Below are positions 52,585 to 62,104 of a DNA stretch of 64,000 nucleotides, one piece after another. Numbering within the stretch: the first letter of the stretch is position 1; the number at the start of each line of letters is the position of its first letter. The notes below the pieces were generated by a model, which did no database searches, was not told the DNA's origin, and saw nothing but the letters and a program-made list of their open reading frames with translations. Position numbers and translations under genes: made by a program. Source of the stretch: Bacteroidota bacterium (GTDB taxonomy: Bacteria > Bacteroidota > Bacteroidia > NS11-12g > UBA955); contig JAUXOK010000020.1 of the NCBI GenBank assembly GCA_030682255.1, forward strand, positions 50,798 through 114,797. Reading direction: 5' to 3'.

Positions 52585-53451
52585 TTAATTGCGATTATCC
52601 AAACCCCAAAGCATTTTATTTCGGAGCGTTTTAAGGAAACTATCTCCTTCAAATCTAACCAAATTGATGTAGAAATCAGCTTTTTTAATGGCTATTTGAA
52701 CATGGTTATTGATGGTTACTGAGCGACTATCTAATGAAGCTAAAAACGAGTTGCTTCTGCCTTCAATTTCAAAGCTGAGCACTTGGTCATCAGGAATAAC
52801 AACGGGTCTAACATTTAGGTTGTGTGGAGCGATTGGCGTTATCACAAAGTTAGAAGCTTTTGGGAAAATAATTGGTCCGCCACAACTCAAGGAATACCCA
52901 GATGAACCAGTCGGTGTGGCAATAATTAATCCATCTGCCCAATATGAATTGAGTGGTTCGCCATTCAGAAAAGCATGAACAGTAATCATACTACTGCTTT
53001 CTTTTTTGTGTAACACAAAATCGTTGAGTGCATAATTGAATCCAAATAAATCCACATTGCTTTCCAATTGCAAAAGGGCTCTTTTGTCGAGAGTAAAATT
53101 GCCATTGGCTAAATCTTTGAAAGCAATTTTAAAAGCGTCTGTATTCACATTTGCCAAAAAGCCAAGTCTGCCAGTATTGATACCAATTACGGGCGTTTTG
53201 CTATTGCCTGTAATTTCTATAGTGTCGAGTATTGTGCCATCACCGCCTACAGTCACTAAAAAATCAATGTCTAAATTGGATTTTAAAATAGTTTCAAACT
53301 CTTTGCATTTGAATTTACCATTAAATAAATCTGAGATATTTTGATGAAGAAAAACCTCAACACCTTCAGTTTTTAAAAACTCAATGATATTTTCAACCAA
53401 TTGTTTTTGGCTGCTGGTGTTGATGACTTTGGCGTATAAACCTATTTTCAT
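52585..53451 (-). CDS. nadK: NAD kinase
   Basis: 288 residues. The ATP/NAD motif GGDGT is at 69-73 (VTVGGDGTILDT), then GINTGRLGFLANV, and the NAD-binding TPTGSSGYSLSCGGPI. It phosphorylates NAD to NADP. Located downstream of ndk on the same strand but separated by ndk's terminator. Confidence 0.94.
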   Translation of the reverse strand: MKIGLYAKVINTSSQKQLVENIIEFLKTEGVEVFLHQNISDLFNGKFKCKEFETILKSNLDIDFLVTVGGDGTILDTIEITGNSKTPVIGINTGRLGFLANVNTDAFKIAFKDLANGNFTLDKRALLQLESNVDLFGFNYALNDFVLHKKESSSMITVHAFLNGEPLNSYWADGLIIATPTGSSGYSLSCGGPIIFPKASNFVITPIAPHNLNVRPVVIPDDQVLSFEIEGRSNSFLASLDSRSVTINNHVQIAIKKADFYINLVRFEGDSFLKTLRNKMLWGLDNRN

Positions 53452-53502
53452 GCTTTAGGAATACAAATTTAACAGATTTTATGGAAATTAGATTCTTTTT
53501 GT

Positions 53503-53533
53503 AAAAAAAAGTGCCTCAACGTGGAGGCACTTT
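53503..53533 (-). terminator. ndk terminator
   Basis: AAAGTGCCTC and GAGGCACTTT (10-bp perfect stem) around AACGTG; on the minus strand a T-run follows. It lies 25 nt after the ndk stop. Confidence 0.85.
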
Positions 53534-53557
53534 CATGAATGTTTTGAATAAAAAAAT

Positions 53558-53977
53558 TTAGAATCTTTCGAAACTAGAAAAGAAAAAGTTTGATTCAATA
53601 TCAGCATTTTCATTGCTATCGCTACCATGAATAGCATTAGCGTCTATACTTTTAGCATATTTTTTTCTGATAGTGCCTTCGGCTGCATTTTCTGGATTGG
53701 TAGCACCTATCAAAGTTCTAAAGTCTTCAACTGCATTGTCTTTTTCTAAAATTGCAGCAACAATAGGACCACTGATCATAAATGAAACTAAATCTTTAAA
53801 AAAAGGTCTTTCTCTGTGAATACCATAAAAGTTTTCAGCTTGAGATTGAGTCAAGTGGAGGTATTTCATGGCGATGATTTTAAAACCGCTAGAAGTGATG
53901 TCGTTGATGATATTTCCGATGTGTCCGTTGCTAACAGCATCTGGTTTAATCATGGTAAAGGTTCTATTGCTTGTCAT
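53558..53977 (-). CDS. ndk: nucleoside-diphosphate kinase
   Basis: 139 residues from ATG 53977 ([15 protein letters not shown]); a 15-residue upstream extension is unlikely because the -7 element TACCTTTG lies at 54004-54011. Phosphohistidine His in [17 protein letters not shown] and GPIVAAIL match the family. It balances NTP pools. Confidence 0.95.
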   Translation of the reverse strand: MTSNRTFTMIKPDAVSNGHIGNIINDITSSGFKIIAMKYLHLTQSQAENFYGIHRERPFFKDLVSFMISGPIVAAILEKDNAVEDFRTLIGATNPENAAEGTIRKKYAKSIDANAIHGSDSNENADIESNFFFSSFERF

Positions 53978-54003
53978 TTTATATGGATGATTTTTTGAGG
54001 TTG

Positions 54004-54011
54004 CAAAGGTA
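54004..54011 (-). promoter_or_regulatory. -7 element of ndk
   Basis: Minus strand TACCTTTG, upstream of ATG 53977; fixes the start against the longer frame. Confidence 0.55.
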
Positions 54012-54072
54012 AGATTAATCAAACGATTTTAAAATATTGTTTTTTGAAATGTTTCTGGTAAAACTTGTTGCC

Positions 54073-54963
54073 TCAATCCTTTTGTTTGGTGTAATATCTT
54101 TCCCATAGATCTTGAATAATGCCATCCTTTAAGCCCTGATATGGCGTTAAGATTTCTGTAATAGAAGTTCGTTTTAAAATGTCTAAATAAATTCTGCCTG
54201 CAATATCTATTACTTCGGCTCTATCTGGATTAAGTTTGAGTTGATAAACCCTGTCATTATGGTTTAGTTTTTCAATTTCATTAGTTAACAATTCTAGTTT
54301 TTTAAGATGCAAAAATTCACCTTGTCTGATGCCCGCTAGTTCGCCATATTTATGGATATTTCCCCCAGTACCAACTCCCTTAATGCCAGTTATCCAAGAG
54401 ATATTTTCTTTTATCCAAGCATGAAGCTTATCAAATTCCTCTGGTTTTATTTTGTTTTCTTTAGCCCTTACAGTGCCAATATTGAAGCTTTTTGCTACCA
54501 ATGGTTTGTTGTTTTGAATCAGCGTTAACTCTGTGCTACCTCCTCCAACATCAATGTGTAAGAATGTTTCTTTGGGTTCTAATAGGTGAAGAAATGCATT
54601 CATAATCAATTTGCTTTCAATTGTGCCAGAAATTACATCTATGTTAATCCCGGTTTCTTTTTTAATTAGTTTGATAATCTTGTCTGCATTTTTGGCATCA
54701 CGCATGGCACTTGTGGCGCATGCTCTATAAAAATCAACATTATATATATCAATTAACAATGCAAATGCTTTAATGGCTTTTAATAATAAATCAGTTTTTC
54801 GTTTGCTAATTTCTTTGGTGCCAAACACATCATCCCCCAATCTGATTGGTAAACGTGTGAACTCAATTTTTTTCCACTCAGGTTTTAAGTCATCTAGTTG
54901 TAAGGGTCTTGCTATAAGAAGTCTTATGCCGTTCGAGCCTATGTCAATTGCGCCAAATTTCAC
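54073..54963 (-). CDS. Ppx/GppA-family phosphatase (exopolyphosphatase-like)
   Basis: 296 residues, the short one-lobe-pair form without a C-terminal HD domain. Actin-fold motifs: GAIDIGSNGIRLLIA (1-17), ATSAMRDAKN, HIDVGGGSTELTLI (phosphate-binding) and GVGTGGNIHKYGEL. It hydrolyses polyphosphate or (p)ppGpp-type pentaphosphate. The exact substrate cannot be assigned. Own transcription unit. Confidence 0.88.
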   Translation of the reverse strand: MKFGAIDIGSNGIRLLIARPLQLDDLKPEWKKIEFTRLPIRLGDDVFGTKEISKRKTDLLLKAIKAFALLIDIYNVDFYRACATSAMRDAKNADKIIKLIKKETGINIDVISGTIESKLIMNAFLHLLEPKETFLHIDVGGGSTELTLIQNNKPLVAKSFNIGTVRAKENKIKPEEFDKLHAWIKENISWITGIKGVGTGGNIHKYGELAGIRQGEFLHLKKLELLTNEIEKLNHNDRVYQLKLNPDRAEVIDIAGRIYLDILKRTSITEILTPYQGLKDGIIQDLWERYYTKQKD

Positions 54964-55028
54964 TTTATATTTTCATTAGGTAAGCCATGGCAATAATACA
55001 TATTATTTTAAAAAAGTTGTGTTTTTTT

Positions 55029-55500
<472 letters not shown>

Positions 55501-55604
55501 TTATAGGTAAATTAAACATGAAATAAATTATTGAAAAAAACTGTTCTTTACAATTTTTTATTTAAGTATTTAAATTATTATTCCTATCCCTAATTCCAAA
55601 AAAA

Positions 55605-56591
55605 TCAATCTTTCTTAGTTGGTTTAGAAAAAGCATCTCTCATTTCTGTATCTGCTTTTATGTTTTGCATTTTGTAATAATCCATGATGCCTAAATTGCC
55701 GCTTCTAAAGGCTTCTGCCATAGCTTTTGGGATTTCAGCTTCAGCTTCAATTACTTTCGCTCTAGCTTCTTGTGCTTTGGCCTTCATCTCTTGTTCTAAG
55801 GCTATTGCCATGGCTCTGCGTTCTTCTGCTTTAGCTTGAGCAATGTTTTTATCAGCTTCTGCTTGGTCCATTTGCAATTTTGCACCAATGTTTTCTCCAA
55901 TATCAATGTCTGCAATGTCAATAGAAAGTATCTCAAAGGCAGTTCCAGCATCTAAGCCTTTTGCTAACACACCTTTTGAAATTCTATCTGGATTTTCCAA
56001 AACTTCTTTGTGATTAACAGCCGAACCGATGGTTGTAACAATACCTTCCCCAACCCTAGCTAAAATAGTTTCTTCTCCAGCTCCACCAACTAATCTAGCG
56101 ATGTTGGCTCTTACTGTAACTCTTGCTTTAGCTATCAATTGAATGCCATCTTTGGCTACTGCAGAAACAGGAGGTGTGTCTATCACTTTTGGATTTACAC
56201 TCATATTAACAGCTTCTAGAACGTCTCTACCTGCTAAGTCAATGGCAGTTGCTGATTTGAAATCTAAAGGAATATTGGCTTTGTCTGCACTGATTAATGC
56301 GGAAATTACTCTAATAACATTTCCACCTGCAAGATAATGCGCTTCTAGCATATCGCTATTAACACTTAAACCTGCTTTAGTTGCGTTAACTAAACCTTTA
56401 ACAATCAAATCTGGCGGTACTTTTCGCCATCTCATAAAGATAAGGTCGAGCAAGGATATTTTAACTTTAGATAGTATCGCACTGAACCAAAGTCCTAGTG
56501 GAACAAAATAAAGAAAAATGAAAAAAACAATGATGATGAGGATGATGCCACCCGCACCAAATAAGAAATTTGGAATTTGTAATATATTCAT
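55605..56591 (-). CDS. floA: flotillin-like protein FloA (SPFH)
   Basis: 328 residues. Two adjacent N-terminal hydrophobic segments (about 10-40) are followed by the SPFH/band-7 domain ([41 protein letters not shown]) and a coiled coil rich in Ala-Glu-Lys ([15 protein letters not shown], about 245-295). FloA organises membrane microdomains, usually with NfeD. It overlaps the upstream NfeD gene by 4 nt. Confidence 0.93.
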   Translation of the reverse strand: MNILQIPNFLFGAGGIILIIIVFFIFLYFVPLGLWFSAILSKVKISLLDLIFMRWRKVPPDLIVKGLVNATKAGLSVNSDMLEAHYLAGGNVIRVISALISADKANIPLDFKSATAIDLAGRDVLEAVNMSVNPKVIDTPPVSAVAKDGIQLIAKARVTVRANIARLVGGAGEETILARVGEGIVTTIGSAVNHKEVLENPDRISKGVLAKGLDAGTAFEILSIDIADIDIGENIGAKLQMDQAEADKNIAQAKAEERRAMAIALEQEMKAKAQEARAKVIEAEAEIPKAMAEAFRSGNLGIMDYYKMQNIKADTEMRDAFSKPTKKD

Positions 56592-57049
56592 GATGATAAT
56601 TGTTTAACGTATATTTTGTTGTTTTCTATTTTGATGATTTCTACGAATGCTCCTGATTCGATAAGTTCTCCCATGCTTGTTGCTTCTATGTTTTTATGAT
56701 TGATAATCACTTCGCCCATTGGTCTTAAAGTGCTTTGTGTATAACCACTGTCGCCTACTTTAACATCTGGCATTAAATTGACTTTGCCATCAATGTTTTC
56801 TTTCAGAGAAGCTCTGTTCCAAATGCCACTTTTAACAGCTACTAGTATACTTCCAATCAATAATAATAAAAGTCCTAGCAACGCTAAATGTCCAGAATTG
56901 GTGCCATAAATGTTGTAAATATTGTAGAGTGCATATAACCAAGCAGCACCACCTAATGCACCTGTAATAAAACCTGGTGTTACGAATAGTTCTAATAAAA
57001 TTAAAGCCAATCCTAGAACAATGAGTATAATAAGTATAGATGTCATCAT
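56588..57049 (-). CDS. NfeD-like membrane protein
   Basis: 153 residues, short form without the serine-protease domain. Three hydrophobic segments (about 3-22, 28-48, 55-73) and a C-terminal OB-fold (about 85-150; [17 protein letters not shown], then [12 protein letters not shown]). NfeD of this type partners SPFH proteins. The 4-nt overlap with floA and 3-nt gap to the peroxiredoxin suggest one operon. Confidence 0.9.
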   Translation of the reverse strand: MMTSILIILIVLGLALILLELFVTPGFITGALGGAAWLYALYNIYNIYGTNSGHLALLGLLLLLIGSILVAVKSGIWNRASLKENIDGKVNLMPDVKVGDSGYTQSTLRPMGEVIINHKNIEATSMGELIESGAFVEIIKIENNKIYVKQLSS

Positions 57050-57052
57050 TTT

Positions 57053-57514
57053 TTATTTAATATTTGTTTTGAGTGCTTCTAAATTAGGGATTTCTCCAGC
57101 ATTTTCTAAAACTTCTGCATATTGAATGATTCCTTCTTTGTCGATTAAAAAAGCTGAACGTTTAGATACTCCTTGCATATCGAATACGAAAGTATCGTAT
57201 AAAGTGCCATAAGTAGCCGAAATTTCTTTGTTGAAATCGCTCAATAAATCAAAGTTTAAATGTTGATCTTCTTTAAATTTTCCGAGTGTAAAAAGAGAAT
57301 CTACAGAAATGCCATAAACTTTAGCGTCTAATTTTGAATAATTGGCAATATCATCTCTAACCCCACAAAGTTCTTTGGTGCATGTTGATGTAAATGCTAA
57401 TGGAAAAAATAATAAAACGATGTTTTGACCTTTTAATTCGCTAAGTGTAATGGCTTGCTTTTCTGTGTTGTATAATGCGAAATCTGGGGCTATTTGACCG
57501 ATTTTGATGCTCAT
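57053..57514 (-). CDS. peroxiredoxin (AhpC/TSA family)
   Basis: 153 residues. Thioredoxin fold with FFPLAFTSTCTKELCGVRDD: the peroxidatic Cys is in the T-x-x-C position and a second Cys follows five residues later, as in BCP/AhpE-like redoxins. It reduces hydroperoxides. First gene of the floA-nfeD run. Confidence 0.9.
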   Translation of the reverse strand: MSIKIGQIAPDFALYNTEKQAITLSELKGQNIVLLFFPLAFTSTCTKELCGVRDDIANYSKLDAKVYGISVDSLFTLGKFKEDQHLNFDLLSDFNKEISATYGTLYDTFVFDMQGVSKRSAFLIDKEGIIQYAEVLENAGEIPNLEALKTNIK

Positions 57515-57665
57515 TTATAAATTAATTCTTTAATTTGACGAAGGTAATGTTTTTTTTAAAATTCAATATTAATATTTTGTTATAGCATTTTGATTAATAA
57601 ATTATACCCAAATTATGTGGTATAATGCCGAAGCAATAGCTGTTTAGGACAATATTATTGGACTA

Positions 57666-58313
57666 TTACAGATATGCTTTCGGTGTTAGATACAATGCTA
57701 TAAAAAAAGACAATTGTATCAAATAAATTGCTAAAGATAAATTGTTAACCGGAAATTTTACTGATTTTAAATAGATATATTGGAAAATAAAACCTGAGAC
57801 AAACCAACCTACATAGTTTTGAAAAGGTATTACACCATTCTGCCAAGTCCACATATTGGTATGAATAGCAAAAGGTTCGATAAAATAATCTAACAAAACC
57901 ATCAACAATGCAGCAATAAAGCTGTGAAGCATAGGGTCTTTGGTTACTTGTTCTGCAATCTGACGGGTGATATAGACTGTAGTAAGCCAATTTACAAACA
58001 TCATGATTGGAGTGTCCCAATATTTAAATCCTAAAGCATTGCCATATTGATAATGGCCAAAGATATAACCTGACTTAACACCTACAACTTCCAAAAAATA
58101 ACCACAAACACCAATCAAAATGGAGGAAAATATAAAAGCGCCATTCCATTTTTTGTGATAAATCAATAAAACAATCAATGTGAATAATAAATTGACCCAA
58201 ATTAATTGGTTCATGATGCCTTTTGTTTCTTGAAACTTAAACCCAACAAACCCAACCAAATAGACAATTGCAACTATCCAACCTGCTGTTAATGGTTTAA
58301 TTTTTACAGACAT
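57666..58313 (-). CDS. carotenoid biosynthesis protein (CruF family)
   Basis: 215 residues with about six hydrophobic segments. Family motifs GYFLEVVGVKSGYIFGHYQYG and DYFIEPFAIHTNMWTW, then NYVGWFVSGF, match the CruF/bisanhydrobacterioruberin hydratase family, which adds water across the carotenoid 1,2 double bond. Suggests a pigmented organism. Precise substrate not inferable. Confidence 0.82.
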   Translation of the reverse strand: MSVKIKPLTAGWIVAIVYLVGFVGFKFQETKGIMNQLIWVNLLFTLIVLLIYHKKWNGAFIFSSILIGVCGYFLEVVGVKSGYIFGHYQYGNALGFKYWDTPIMMFVNWLTTVYITRQIAEQVTKDPMLHSFIAALLMVLLDYFIEPFAIHTNMWTWQNGVIPFQNYVGWFVSGFIFQYIYLKSVKFPVNNLSLAIYLIQLSFFIALYLTPKAYL

Positions 58314-58318
58314 AGTTT

Positions 58319-58612
58319 TTATTTAATAATAACTTCTTTAATGATATTCTGACCCACACCCTCGTTTACCAATTGAACAATTTTTTCTTTGTTATAATTG
58401 CATTCATTTTTAACAATAGATGAATTAAAATAGAGATATAATATTTCGTCTTTTACATACAATAAAGTGGTGTGTTCCGAAATGGTTCTGCCCATGATTT
58501 CAGGCCATTTTTCTCTAATCATACTCTCAGAAATGCCTTTGGTAATATGTTTTTTGTTGACGATTAAATCCAACGCTTCTGAAATAGTAAATTGATGCTT
58601 TTCTTTTTTCAT
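58319..58612 (-). CDS. DUF721/DciA-like protein
   Basis: 97 residues. ISESMIREKWPEIMGRTISEHT (W-P-x-I-x-G) and LYLYFNSSIVKNECNYNK match DUF721. The DciA branch loads the replicative helicase in bacteria without DnaC. It lies directly downstream of recF on the same strand, a frequent neighbourhood. Confidence 0.8.
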   Translation of the reverse strand: MKKEKHQFTISEALDLIVNKKHITKGISESMIREKWPEIMGRTISEHTTLLYVKDEILYLYFNSSIVKNECNYNKEKIVQLVNEGVGQNIIKEVIIK

Positions 58613-58626
58613 TGTTTAATGACTTT

Positions 58627-59703
58627 TTACAACTCTACGAATTTGATGCTTTTATTTCCATTTACAAAATATTTTCTGATTCTTTCTGGGTGTGTATCCG
58701 TAATAAATATTTGCTCGAATTGTTCAGTAGAAATCAATGCAATTAATTTTTCGGCTCTTGTTTCGTCTATTTTTTCAAAAATATCGTCTAACAATAGGAG
58801 AGGGCTTGTTTTATTAACCTCAGAAAGGAATTTGAATTGGGCTAATTTTAAGGCGATAATAAACGATTTGTTTTGACCTTGAGATCCAAATTTTTTCAAC
58901 GGAAATCTATCGATTTGAAAACTTATATCATCTTTATGAATGCCTTGAGTAGTTCTTTGAAGGGCTAAATCTTTGCTAAGAGAAGATTTCAAAAGATTTT
59001 CTATTGTTTCTTCTTTTAAATCGCTCAAATATTCCAATTTAACAGATTCGTTTCCCGATTGAATGATAGAATAAAACTGATTGAAATAGGTTTGAATTTT
59101 GTCTAAAACTTCTTGTCTTTTCTCATGAATATAGTTGCCATGTGGAATCAATTGAAAATTATAACTTTCGATTAAAATTTCATCATAAAATTGATGTTGT
59201 GCAAACAATTTTAGTTGTTTGTTTCTCTGATCTAGTATTTTTTGATATTCAGATAAACAATTTAGGTATGTTCTATCTGTTTGACTTATAGTGATATCTA
59301 TAAAACGTCTTCTATCTTCACTATTGCCTTTTATCAATTCTATATCATCAGGTGTAATCATCACGGCATTGATTAAACCAATGTGTTGAAGTAGCTTTTC
59401 GTAGAGTTTACCATTGTTTTTTAATTTCTTTCTTTTGCCTTCTTCTATGATAAGTTGCAAGTCTATGGTTTGATTGCCACTAAAAGAGGCATTGATTGAT
59501 GCAATTTTTTCTCCATGATGAATCAATTGGTAATCTATTGGATTGAAATAGCTTTTACAAGTGCATACCATATATATAGCATCTAAGATATTTGTTTTGC
59601 CAACACCATTGTTGCCACTGATGCATAAAATGTCGGCATTCAAATCAATATTTAAGTTTTGATGATTTTTAAATTGATAAAGACTTAAGGAGTTTATGCG
59701 CAC
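58627..59703 (-). CDS. recF: DNA replication and repair protein RecF
   Basis: 358 residues. N-terminal INSLSLYQFKNHQNL, Walker A GNNGVGKTNILDAI (about 29-42), a signature-like GSQGQNKSFIIALKLAQF and Walker B LLLLDDIFEKID are intact. It loads RecA at gaps. Divergent from pdhA and upstream of the DUF721 gene (14 nt gap). Confidence 0.95.
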   Translation of the reverse strand: MRINSLSLYQFKNHQNLNIDLNADILCISGNNGVGKTNILDAIYMVCTCKSYFNPIDYQLIHHGEKIASINASFSGNQTIDLQLIIEEGKRKKLKNNGKLYEKLLQHIGLINAVMITPDDIELIKGNSEDRRRFIDITISQTDRTYLNCLSEYQKILDQRNKQLKLFAQHQFYDEILIESYNFQLIPHGNYIHEKRQEVLDKIQTYFNQFYSIIQSGNESVKLEYLSDLKEETIENLLKSSLSKDLALQRTTQGIHKDDISFQIDRFPLKKFGSQGQNKSFIIALKLAQFKFLSEVNKTSPLLLLDDIFEKIDETRAEKLIALISTEQFEQIFITDTHPERIRKYFVNGNKSIKFVEL

Positions 59704-59729
59704 TTTTTTGTAGGATTAATTTATTTCAT

Positions 59730-59737
59730 TACTTTTG
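59730..59737 (+). promoter_or_regulatory. -7 element of pdhA
   Basis: TACTTTTG, 18 nt upstream of ATG 59756. Confidence 0.5.
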
Positions 59738-59755
59738 CCCTAATTTTTAAAAATC

Positions 59756-60757
59756 ATGGCGAAGGCTACAAAGATAAAATTTAATAAAGAAACTTACCTA
59801 AAATGGTATGAAATAATGTTGTTGATTAGAAAGTTTGAAGAAAAATCAGCACAATTATATGGACAACAAAAAATAAAAGGTTTTTGCCATCTCTACACTG
59901 GTCAAGAAGCAGTTGTTGCAGGTATGGTGACTGCAACAACCAAAGATGATAAATTTATCACAGCCTACAGAGACCACGGTCATGCACTTGCGCTTGGAGT
60001 AAGTGCAGATGCTTGTATGGCAGAATTGTTTGGAAAAGCGACAGGTTGCACCAAAGGAAAAGGTGGTAGCATGCACTTTTTCAGCAAAGAGCATAATTTT
60101 ATAGGTGGACATGGTATAGTAGGCGGCCAGATTCCATTGGGTGCTGGCATTGCTTTGGCAGAACAATACAATGGCACTAAAAATATTTGCTTAACTTTTA
60201 TGGGTGATGGTGCAGTAAGACAAGGTGCTTTGCATGAAGCTTTTAATATGGCTATGTTGTGGAAATTGCCAGTTATCTTTATATGTGAAAATAATGATTA
60301 TGCCATGGGAACTTCAGTAGAAAGGACTACCAATGTGACAGATATTTATAAAATTGGCTCAGCCTATGAGATGCCTTCTTTTCAAGTTGATGGCATGAAA
60401 TGCGAAGATGTGCACGATGCTATTTTTGAAGCTGCAGAAAGAGCCAGAAAAGGAGAGGGGCCAACCTTTTTAGAAATTAAAACTTACCGTTACAGAGGCC
60501 ACAGTATGAGCGACCCAGCAACATACCGTACCAAAGACGAAGTAACTCACTATAAAAACTTAGACCCAATCGAAACTACAAAACAAAGTATTTTAAAAAA
60601 TAAATTTGCTTTAGAAGCTGATTTAGAAAAAATTGAAGATAAAATCAATGAGATTGTAGACAAGTCGGTTGAATTTGCAGAAAACTCACCTTATCCAGAG
60701 GCAAGCGAAATATATTCTGATGTTTATGAAGGAGAATATCCTTTCATCATGGATTAA
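59756..60757 (+). CDS. pdhA: pyruvate dehydrogenase E1 component, alpha subunit
   Basis: 333 residues. Thiamine-diphosphate motif GDGAVRQGALHEAFNMA (150-166) ending in ENN near 180, FCHLYTGQEAV and the phosphorylation-loop-like YRGHSMSDPATYR are present. It decarboxylates pyruvate for acetyl-CoA. E1 beta and E2 are not adjacent; the next gene is unrelated. Confidence 0.93.
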   Translation: MAKATKIKFNKETYLKWYEIMLLIRKFEEKSAQLYGQQKIKGFCHLYTGQEAVVAGMVTATTKDDKFITAYRDHGHALALGVSADACMAELFGKATGCTKGKGGSMHFFSKEHNFIGGHGIVGGQIPLGAGIALAEQYNGTKNICLTFMGDGAVRQGALHEAFNMAMLWKLPVIFICENNDYAMGTSVERTTNVTDIYKIGSAYEMPSFQVDGMKCEDVHDAIFEAAERARKGEGPTFLEIKTYRYRGHSMSDPATYRTKDEVTHYKNLDPIETTKQSILKNKFALEADLEKIEDKINEIVDKSVEFAENSPYPEASEIYSDVYEGEYPFIMD

Positions 60758-60770
60758 TTAAAAAAAAGTG

Positions 60771-60778
60771 TATTTTTG
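60771..60778 (+). promoter_or_regulatory. -7 element of the TPR protein gene
   Basis: TATTTTTG, 25 nt before ATG 60803. Confidence 0.5.
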
Positions 60779-60802
60779 CAAACTTTTAGAAAATAATATA
60801 AC

Positions 60803-61513
60803 ATGAAAGATCAAGATATAGAATTGGAAGACAATAACGAAATGGAGAATGAACAAGAGCAAAACTCTGGTCCGTCTAGTTTCAATTTGTTCGTGGATAA
60901 AATAAAAGCATGGATTAATGGTCAAAACAAAACACTGGTTTTTGGTGTCTCTGCCGTTGTCTTAATTACAGCAGGTATTGTGTTGTATCAATATTTGTAT
61001 CAAATGCCAAGAGAAAAGAAAGGTATGGTTGCTATAATTGATATGCAAAAACAATTTGATGACGATTCTTTTAGTTTAATTTTGAAAAAAGGGCCAAAAA
61101 TTGCAGACGAATATAGTGGTACTAAAGCAGGTGATTTAGCTGCATATTATGTAGGCGTTTCTTATTTATATACAGGCGATTTTAAAAATGCCGTAACATA
61201 TTTAGAAAAAGTCTCATTTGATGATAAGGTAATGAAACCCCAAGCTATTGGTTTGTTAGGGGATGCTCATGTTGAAAATAAAGATTTAGAATCTGGGTTA
61301 AAACAATATCTAAAAGCTGCAAAAGTTTCAAAAAACAGTTTTTCTACAATTTGGTGGTCCAAAAAAGCTGCTAGAGTTTATGAGAAAAAAGACGAATGGA
61401 AAAAAGCTTTAGCAATCTATGAAGATTTACAAAAGAACTTCAAAGATGAAGATGGAATAAGCGAATTGTCAAAATATATCGCCAGAGCAAAAGCTAAATT
61501 AGATATTTATTAG
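60803..61513 (+). CDS. membrane-anchored TPR protein (YfgM-like)
   Basis: 236 residues. An acidic cytoplasmic N-terminus (1-45) precedes one membrane helix (about 47-68), then a periplasmic TPR region (YYVGVSYLYTGDFKNAVTYL, IGLLGDAHVENKDLESGLK, KALAIYEDLQKNF). This is the YfgM topology; YfgM helps PpiD and SecYEG in secretion. It is followed by ribH after 9 nt. Confidence 0.82.
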   Translation: MKDQDIELEDNNEMENEQEQNSGPSSFNLFVDKIKAWINGQNKTLVFGVSAVVLITAGIVLYQYLYQMPREKKGMVAIIDMQKQFDDDSFSLILKKGPKIADEYSGTKAGDLAAYYVGVSYLYTGDFKNAVTYLEKVSFDDKVMKPQAIGLLGDAHVENKDLESGLKQYLKAAKVSKNSFSTIWWSKKAARVYEKKDEWKKALAIYEDLQKNFKDEDGISELSKYIARAKAKLDIY

Positions 61514-61522
61514 AACATATTA

Positions 61523-61993
61523 TTGATGTCATCTAGTAATCAAAATTTATCTGATTTCAGTTTTGACTTCGATGCATCTGCATTTACATTTGGAATTGTC
61601 GTTTCGAAATGGAATTCTGAAATAACCAATTCACTACTAAATGCAGCAATTGAAACGTTGCATAAATCAAAAGTGCCTCAAAATCAGATTATCGTATTAG
61701 AAGTCCCGGGTACCTTTGAGTTGCCATTTGGGGCTCAAAAACTTGCTGAAAAGCAAAATGTTGATGCTGTAATTTGTTTGGGTTGCGTAGTTCAAGGAGA
61801 AACTAGGCATTTTGATTTTATATGTGATGCCGCAGCAAATGGCGTTATGAGGGTTTCGTTAGATTATAAAAAACCAGTTACTTTTGGGGTGTTAACCACC
61901 AATGATATGCAACAAGCCATAGACCGATCAGGAGGTAAATATGGTAACAAAGGTGTTGAAGCTGCAATTACTGCTGTTCAGTTATTAGCTTGA
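61523..61993 (+). CDS. ribH: 6,7-dimethyl-8-ribityllumazine synthase
   Basis: 156 residues. FGIVVSKWNSEITNSLL, EVPGTFELPFGAQ, GCVVQGETRHFDFICDAA (catalytic His) and FGVLTTNDMQQAI are complete. Penultimate step of riboflavin synthesis. Starts 9 nt after the TPR gene. Confidence 0.95.
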   Translation: MMSSSNQNLSDFSFDFDASAFTFGIVVSKWNSEITNSLLNAAIETLHKSKVPQNQIIVLEVPGTFELPFGAQKLAEKQNVDAVICLGCVVQGETRHFDFICDAAANGVMRVSLDYKKPVTFGVLTTNDMQQAIDRSGGKYGNKGVEAAITAVQLLA

Positions 61994-62104
61994 GATTGTC
62001 ATTTTTGTGTCATTTTTAATAAGATGTGCAAAAAAAAAAGAATGTTTTAGTATATTTTCATTTCATGTGTTATATATTTCGCCAATGTTTAATTAAATAT
62101 AGAA